Of a stretch of DNA of 64,000 nt, positions 20,316-29,300 are shown one piece after another; position 1 is the first letter of the stretch; each line of letters starts with the position of its first letter. The notes beneath the pieces are model-generated. The model was not told the origin of the DNA. It did not search any database and saw nothing but the letters and a program-made list of their open reading frames with translations. The position numbers were made by a program, and so were the translations under genes. The DNA is from Monocercomonoides exilis (taxonomy: Eukaryota; Preaxostyla; Oxymonadida; Polymastigidae), in NCBI GenBank assembly GCA_001643675.2, contig LSRY02000013.1, positions 622,501 through 686,500 on the forward strand, in the 5' to 3' direction.

Positions 20316-23300
20316 ATGTTATTTATTTTTCTTTCTGTTTTGTACTTCTTAATTGAAATTACACAATGCGAAACACATGAAAACAGGCAAAGCACAACAA
20401 CACTTGGCAGATACGAAAAAACTTCATCGTTTTGCATTTCTGTTGGATGCTCGAGAATTTCTGAAGAAAGTCAATCAACATCTGATGAAAGCGCTGAGAG
20501 AAGAATGGTGGCTTTCCCAACCGAAATAAATACGAGAGAGGTGTTTTGCCACACTTTAGTTGTTTCGTCGATTGCATCTTGCAATTCGTCCATCAGTTGC
20601 TTGAATATTCATTTCCATTCAGTTGGAGGAAGAGAGATTGCATCCTTATTTGGTCAATCAACGTTTTTTGTCAGAAGTTGCCTGTTCTCTTCGCCAAAGC
20701 TATCAACTGATGCTTTCATTCATTCCAGATGTGGATCCATTCGCCTGCTCAATTTGTCTTTGGTTCGATCTCGATCGAATGGCCTTTTTCCTTCATTGGT
20801 TTCATTTCATCCGGAAGATGCACTTCAGGATTATCAAAGCAGACTCGAAATAGCAGACTCGACATTTTCTTCTTTTTCGTTGTGCGATTCAAAACCATTT
20901 GTCCAATCTTCCATTTTGAGCTTCATTTCGATTCAATCCAGTTCCTTCCAGAACATATCCCAACAACATCCCGAGAGAGGCACAAATGACAAAATTTGTG
21001 CATTTTTCTCATTATCGTCCAGCATTGTTTCATCTGTATCCAACCCAACAGAAGGCTGTATTTCACCAAAAGTTTCAGATGGGCAGCTAAATCTTTTTAA
21101 TTCGACATTTTTGAGGTGCTCCAAAACAATTGGTTCAAAAATAAATCACACAGGCTCAGAGAACACACTTGTGGACAATTGCTTGTATGAAAACACCAGC
21201 GGTTCGTTCATAACTCATAATTCAATTGGATCTGCGATTGTCAAAAATACAGATTTCAGAAATTCAACAAATTCTCGATGTATCTATGAAAAGCAAAGTT
21301 GTAAAATGCAATCAATCAACAATACCTTCAATTCAATCAGCTCAACTGGCTACGCATCATGCATCGCGCCTTGTGAAGGAACAGGACCTTTAACTATCCA
21401 GAATAATAACATGACAAATTGCACAGCACTCTGGGGAGGGGGTTGTTGCCACATTCATTCAGGTTTTTCCAATAAAGATCTCATATCAGATTGCTTTTTT
21501 TGCGATTGTTTTACCACCAGTACATATAGTGTATGCAACGGAGGTGGAGCAATTTGGAATGGAGAAGGAGCAAGAGTGTCATATTCCAATGTTATTTTCG
21601 AGAACTGCTGTGCAAATGCAACTGTTGGTGGTGCTATCTGTTTTGATTCAAGAGAAATGACTTTGACACATTACAGTTCACTTTCTTTTTGCTTGTTTGT
21701 TGATTGTAATGCCAACGGTGATGGAAAAGATATCTATGTTAAAAATCCATGGCAAAATGTGTTGAAAGAAAGCCAATTCAAGAATTGCTTGACAAATAGC
21801 TTTTCCTCCACAAATCGTCTTGTTTTTGAAGTTGGAGGTGATAAAAGCGTTTGGATGGAGAAAATTGAAATATTCGTTGACACTTCTGGAAGAGATGTCG
21901 CATTGTGTGGATGGAAGAATTCTCCCTGTTTGACAGTGTGCAACTCTGTCAGTGGTGCTGCTTTAACAAGAAAAGATCGTCCAGCTCATATCAACATTAA
22001 TGCTGGAGCTTATGTGGAGCAGTCACTTTTTGTTGACTCAAAATATCTTTCGTTTGAGGGCTCAACCAATTTTGGAACAAAGTTAAGTGGCAGTTCCTCA
22101 AGCAGCAACGCTCTTTTCCAAATATCATCGGGATATGCTTTCCTGACAGGATTGGCCATCATCAGGAACTCTTCTGCATCCGCATCTCTGCCATTATTCT
22201 CCATTTCCTCCGCTTCTGGAGAGCTTGTGATTGTCTCATGCAAAATATCTGCCGAGTCATCTCAAATATTCCCATTTGCAACAGCATTTGCATCCATTTC
22301 CACTGGCCACTTGATCATGTCAAAAACAACTGTCGAGTCCATGATGTTTTCTGATGTGTCTGCTCTCCGCATTGAGTCATCGACACTGCATTGCTTCTCT
22401 TTTGAGAATACCACTTTCAGAGGCATCACGAGAAATGAAGGAAGCGGATCAGTTTTTGATGTGACTTTGACTTCTGGAGACGAACTGAATTTGGATGAGC
22501 TGGAATTCGAAAGGTGCATGTGCAACAAAGGGAATGGCGGATCTATCAATTGCATCATTGATGCTGGCGGGAAAGTGACAATCGGCTCCACAAAAAGAAT
22601 TGCATTGGAGGAATGCACAGTGCCACAAGATATCATCAACAAAGGGAAAGGAGGTGGAATGCATTTGAAGTTGACCGGACTCTCATCAAACTTTGCAATA
22701 CGCGATGTGATGTTTGGCGGATGCAAAGCTTGGATGGGAGACAGCTTGTTTGTTGATGCAATTTCGTTGAACTCTTCAATAACAAGAATCTCATTGAACT
22801 TTTCACTATCAGGGATGAGCGACGATGATCTGATGGGCTTTGAAGAGCAGTGCAGAACAGATCCTGTTCCACTTCTTGCATATCTTCAGACATTCTCTGG
22901 AACAGCCCTTGTCGGGGGATCAAAAAACAGAGATTTCTCTGGTTGTGGCACAGCCAACTATCCCTGTGGAAGCATTGGATATGCTGCAGCACTTCGCTTT
23001 TCCAATGACAAAAGATACATCACACTGAACCAGAACTTTGAATGGACTGAATCCCTGACATTTAATGTCAATGCATGGGAGGTGAAAAGTCCCACAAGAG
23101 GCAGAGAAATCAAAGTGTTGAGCGAAGGAACAAATGCGTCTGAAGGAATGGTCGCTGTTGAGATTGCAACCTCCCTTTCGAATCTGAGTTTTTCAGCATC
23201 CTCACTGCTTGGACAGCATTCTTGTTTTCTTTTGTGCCAGCGTGAGGAGCTTGCGATGACTGATTGCTCGCTGAAATGTGCATCAAGTGGAAACACAGAA

Positions 23301-26300
23301 TTTGGTTTTGGGTTCATAAAGATAAGTGGCGGGAGCCTGCTTTTGAACCGGTTTTCCACAGCTTCACAAGTGATATTTTGTTCTGCTTCGTTGATCACAT
23401 TGGATGGATCTGGAGGGTTGAGCTGTGATGAATGCAATATGAGCAGCATCAAGAGGATGTCTGGAAATGGAGGGTGCATTTCGGTTGAGAAGAACAATTT
23501 GTTGGCAAGCAACAGAAACAGGGAGATTGCAATCGATGGATGCTGTTTCAGTGATTGCTGTGTTTGTGAGGAAGGAGGAGAAGGAGGAGGAGTGAGTGCC
23601 TGGCTGGGAGAGAATGATGTTCTGATTGTGAATGGCTCGACTTGCTTTCAGGAATGTTGTGCACCAAGAGATGAAGGATCTGGCGGAAAAGGAGGCGGAA
23701 TGTGCATTTGCTGTGATGTGGCATCTTCTTCTTTTGAAATATGGAATGAAGTTGTATTTTCAAAGGAAATGCAGAACAATGCTGAATATGGAAAGGATGT
23801 GTTTGTCTGGTGCGGGAGTGGGATTTTGCTTTCCCAAATGATCAATTCGTCTTCAATTGGATTTTTTGATTCAACGAAACTGCCAACAGACGCGTTGCTT
23901 CTGAGCGGGAGTGAAAATGGAAGTGCTTCTCCAGTCATTCCTCTGCATGTGTATCTTTGCATTCTTCAATCACAAATTATCACTGACAGCAACAATGGAG
24001 CTGATCACACACACTGCGGGTTTCCCTCTTTTGGCTGCTTCTCAATAGATTACTGCATTGAAAATCGAATAAACAGCTCGTTAAACAGCATCAATGTCGT
24101 TTCAAGTTCAACAATTCAACATGAAATAGCGATCTCTTCCACATCAGTGAATGTCTATTCAGGAACGCTTGTGCCTGTTTCGGTCAGAGACACAGGCAGA
24201 GCCACACAGGATGGATTTGTGATATGCTCCTCTCCTCTTTCCCTTTCAAATCTGTCACTGAATGTGCAAAGGCAGTTTGCAGCTGCAAGAAAAGCCTTTC
24301 TTTTCTCTTCATCGTTGCTTTCCATCTCCAACTGTTGTGTGGAATTCTCTTCAGAAACTACGAATGATCCTGTTTCCTTCAATGTGATTTTTGTTGAAAG
24401 TGGGAATCTTCTGATCAGTGGATTCAAAATGGAAAAGGCAACAACATTCACAGCTTCGCCGATCTTTGCAGACAATCACAATTCAATAGAGATTGAGAAC
24501 AGCAGCTTGACTGGAATGAGGAGGATAAATGGAGACGGTGGATGCTTATACCTCAATGAGGCAAATGGCGATGGGAAAAGCATCACAATCCAAAGATGCA
24601 ACTTCACTGGTTCATGTGATGAGGGGAATGGAATTCGAGGCGGAGGAATCATGGCGAATGTTGGGAGCGGAAATGCACTTTGCGTGAAAAACACATCTTT
24701 CGAGAACTGCATGGTGCCTTCAGAAGATCGCGAATCAGTGGGAAATGGATTGGGAGGTGCGATGTATCTTTGTTTGCACGAAAGCATCAGAAGCCTCGCC
24801 TTCGATAATATCTCATTCAGTGGCTGCAATGCTTGGAAAGGAAAGCAGCTGTTTGTTGATGGAGAAGATCTGAGCCAGATTGCAAGCGATTGGTTGCAGT
24901 GCTTCAAAACAGAGACTATCTTGGCTGAAGATATGATGGGCTTTGAGAGAAGCACAACAAATAAAGAATTCCACATCCCAATTGTGCTGTATTTCCGAGC
25001 ATTCGAAGAGCCTTGCTTCGTTGGCGGAGCAGAAGAAAACGGCTTTGATCACACAGGATGTGGTTTTTCTGATTATCCATGCGAAACACTTCAGTATGGC
25101 TGCTTGTTCAGATTTGGGAATTCAAAGGCACATTTGACACTCAAAGATCATTTCTGCTTTGTGAATTCAATTGTTTTGAGTTCGCAAGAGATGGACATTG
25201 AAGCAGAGGCAAACGGAACACTGATAAATATTCTGCCTGATGGAGCAGGAGAAGGCGAAGGACTTGTCGAAACGAGAAATGTTGTGAACTTCAGCGGAAT
25301 TTCATTCAATGTTTCTGCAGCATTCATGGAAGTCAATAGAAAATGCCTGTTTCTCTGCACTGGCTCTGCCCTTTCACTGATTGATTGTTCTGTGAACACG
25401 CAATCGAAGAAGATTGACTTTGGATATGTGATTGTGAAAGGAGGCGATCTGCATATTCTGAGGGGGGTGTTGAACGAAATAGAACTGCTGGGAGCACCAG
25501 TGGTTGAATTGAGCGGGGAGACCAGCCGATGCACCCTTGAAGATGTGGAGTGGAACAACCTGAAAACAGGATCAGTCGCTGGGCTGATTGCTGCCAAGTC
25601 CTGCAGCCATGTTGAGATGAAAAACTCGAATGTGTCTGGCCCAGCACAGTTTGGCAATCACGGGGTCTTCTTTGTTGAGGAATCTTCGAGCGCAACACTG
25701 GAAAAGAGCAACTTCACCCTTTTGACGAGAAACGAAGGAAATGGAGCAGTAATTGAGGGAAGAGTCGGAGGTGGAAAGTCTTTGAGTGTGAATTCTTGTT
25801 CATTCACAGCAATCAGCTGCTTGGCGAGTGGCTCGAAAGGCGGAAGCATCATCACAAGTGTGTCTGCCAACGGGGAGCTGCTGTTCAACAACAACACAGT
25901 TGAAGAGAGCAAAGTGAAGAAAGCGGATGGTCTGGGCGGAGGGATGCACATCGAGTTTTTGAGCAGCGAGGTTGGATACTCGATGAAGAACAACAAATTC
26001 CTGAGCAACGATGCTTTGCTCGGATACGATGTGTATCTTGTGTGCCCCACTCCGCGCATGACAATCGACCGAAACAAGTGGACAGGATCAGCTGCAGAAG
26101 GCCAAGAAGAGAAAACAATGTGGGTGATCGATCCTTCGTTTCCAGAGGGATCAGACACGCTTCTGAAATACCTGTTTCCCAGACCTGACGAAATCATTTA
26201 TGTCAACACGCTCAATGGCCACACAGACGGCTGTGGCGCTGACGATTATCCTTGCAACGAGCTTTGGCTCGCTTCTGGGAAAATGACTGAGGACAAGCGC

Positions 26301-29300
26301 ATTCTGCAGATTATTTCTTCTTGTGAATTGAGGGGAGCAATAGAGAGAGATAACGATCCGATGACGATTGAAGGGAAAGGAGATGACGGGAGTCGACTGA
26401 TTGTGACAAAAGAGGGGCACTTGAAGATGACTGTTGGTACTGCACTCACAACGCTGACATTTTCGAAGATTGGATTTGAGCTGCCTCAAACATCAGATTT
26501 CGCTGAGCTTGTGGAAGTTGGCGTGGGCACAACATATTTTGTGGGGTGTTCATTCGGAAGCGCCAATCAGGAAGCACTTGCAGAGACAAGCATGCGAATA
26601 ATCACAGGAAGGGGAGGAAAGATCTCATTCGATGGAGTGATCATAAAGAACATGGTGTTTAATGCTGATTGCGGAATCTTTTTGAGCGGAGAAGCTGGTT
26701 GCACTTTTGACAGTGTGGAAGTCAGCAACATCCGATCAAGCGGAATTGGAATGCTTGTTGGAGAAGGCGGAACAGAGGTTTTGTTGAATGAATTGAGAAG
26801 CACAAACTGCTCATTTGGGAATGGCAGCTTTGCTGTGCTGAAGAAAGTGAAGATCCTGAACTGGAAGAATGGAACGAGCATGACAGACTGCACGAACGAA
26901 GGAGGGAACTGTGGATGTGGGCTTATTTCTGTTGAGGGAGAAAGCGATGTTCAGATCAACGGGACAAGCATCAGGCTGTGCTCGGCAAGCGAGGATCATG
27001 GAAGAGGAGGCGGATTGTATTTGGATATTTCAGATAATCCCCTGCTGAACATCAAACTGACAGAAATAACATTTGCAGACAATTGCGCCTTCGAAGGGAA
27101 AGACATGTTTGTTTTGAGCACAGATGTGAATGCATCTGCTGTGAGACAAAGGTTTGCGTTTCAGCTGCAGAACGAGAGAAACGAAAGCATTGTTAATCTG
27201 AAAGGCACAGATAATGTTTTGCTGAAAGGATCAGTTGTTGATCTTCTGCTATTCCTGATCCAAAGGAAGGAGAATGCAATCTTTGTTTCAAGGAGTGGAA
27301 TGGACATTTTGGGATGTGGAAGTGCAGAGTTCCCTTGCCAGACATTTTGGAGAGGATATGAAAACATCGATTTGGAAGCACATGATCGAGTAATGCGAAT
27401 TGATTCAAGGGGAAATATCAAAATTCATTACGATCTCTCATCGTTCAGGGTGATGTCCAACAAGGCAGATGAGAAGTGTGTGGTGCTGTTCGAGAATGCC
27501 ATGGAAGCAAACGAAGAGAAAAAATCAATTATTCAGAACTCGAAAGAATTGAAGTTGGAAATGATTCAGTTTACTCTTCCTTCTTCTTTCACAAACAACG
27601 AAAATATTCTTCTACACTCTGAATCAGACAATTCTTGCCTTTCGCTCAATGGATGCACCTTCAACAGAAACAGCGCATCAGACTTGGAGTTCTGCCTCAT
27701 TCATTCTGAAGCAGGTGACGTTCAGTTGCTGAATTGTGATTTCTCTTCGCTGTCTTTCTCGTCAACGCCTGTCCAGCTGAATTCTTCGTGTGAAATAATC
27801 GGATGCAATTTTTCGTCGATATCCGCAAAGTCGAGTCAGAAGGGAGGTGTAGTTTGTGTGGAGCTGTTGGGAGAAGCGACATTTTCGATGAGCCAGACAG
27901 AAACGGTTTGCTGTGGGTGCTCTGAAGAACAAGGGAGAGGAGGGTTTATATTTCTTGAATGCAAAGGAGCTTTGGCTGACAATCCTTTTGCTTTTGGGGA
28001 AAGTGTTTCCTTTGCTGGCCACAAGGCGCAGATAGGGAAAAACATGTTCATCTCGGCAGGCGATCTGAACAAAAGTGTGACACTCTCAACACTCTGCTTT
28101 GACTTCAGGAAAAGCAGAGAAGACGTGCTGCTGTTTTGTGGAAGAGATTTGGTATGGGAAGACACCACCCTGCTCCGTTTCTTGGAGACATACACAAGCC
28201 AAACAATATTTGTGAGCTCTGGTGGATACGATATTATGAGATGTGGAAGCGAAGAGGATCCGTGCAGGAGCATGTGGAAAGGGATGAGGCAGATGGACGA
28301 AGCCGCTCCTCAGAAGTGGATAAAAATAGCAGATGAGACAATTGTACAGGACTCGTTCGTTCTCTCCAACTATGTTATTGAGCATGACGAAACAGAAGAG
28401 CAAAGTCGAGGGAAGCTGATATTTGCAAACAAGACAGAAAGTGGAACTGACCCTGTCATTAACAATGAGGGAATATTGAAGCTCAACAGGATTGCGGTTG
28501 CACTGTCGGAAGGGTTTTGCAACGAACAGCTGTTTTCCATTGTTGGGAAAAGTGGACTGATTGAGATGAGCGATTGCTCGTTTGCAGCTGAGACTCGTGG
28601 AGATGCTCCAGCGAAGGTTGGCTTTTTGCTGATGGAAGGTGGAGTGCTGAATGTTTCGAAGCTGTCAGTTGAGAATGTGATGTCGGAGATGGGGGTGTTT
28701 GCGATCAGCAACAGATGCGATTGTGCAATGCAGCATCTTGTGGCATCGGGATGCACATTTTCTGGCGAAAGTTTTGTGAAAATAGTTTCTCGCTCATATC
28801 AAAAGGAGAATGCTGCTGACTGCTCTGTTTCCATCAAAGACTCCACATTCCAGCTGATCACTCGGAATGGCAACGGGCCTGCAATCATCAGCTCATCTGG
28901 CTGCGCCTCGGCGATATCAATCAGCGGATGCACTTTCGATTCGTGCAAGGCAGTTGGCTCTGAAAGAGGCGGAGGAGTCTTTGAGGAGCTTCAGAGTGGA
29001 GGAGCGCTATCAATGAGCAAGTCCTCGGTGATTCAGTGCGGATGCAGCAACTACAACGGAAAAGGAGGAGGGCTTTTCATCTGCACCAGTTTTGCAGGCG
29101 CCCTCTCATTCCTGTTTGAGAAGATGGCATTCAAAGGAAACAGCGCAAAAGTGGGGAATGATGTGTTTGTGGAGTGTGTTGACATCGAGAATCAGATCAA
29201 CGAGACACAGTTCTGCTTTGACTTGCGAGAAACTGCATACACGCGGTTGAACGCCATCTACGGCATCGACTCCACAAACCACCAGTGCGACACAAATCTG

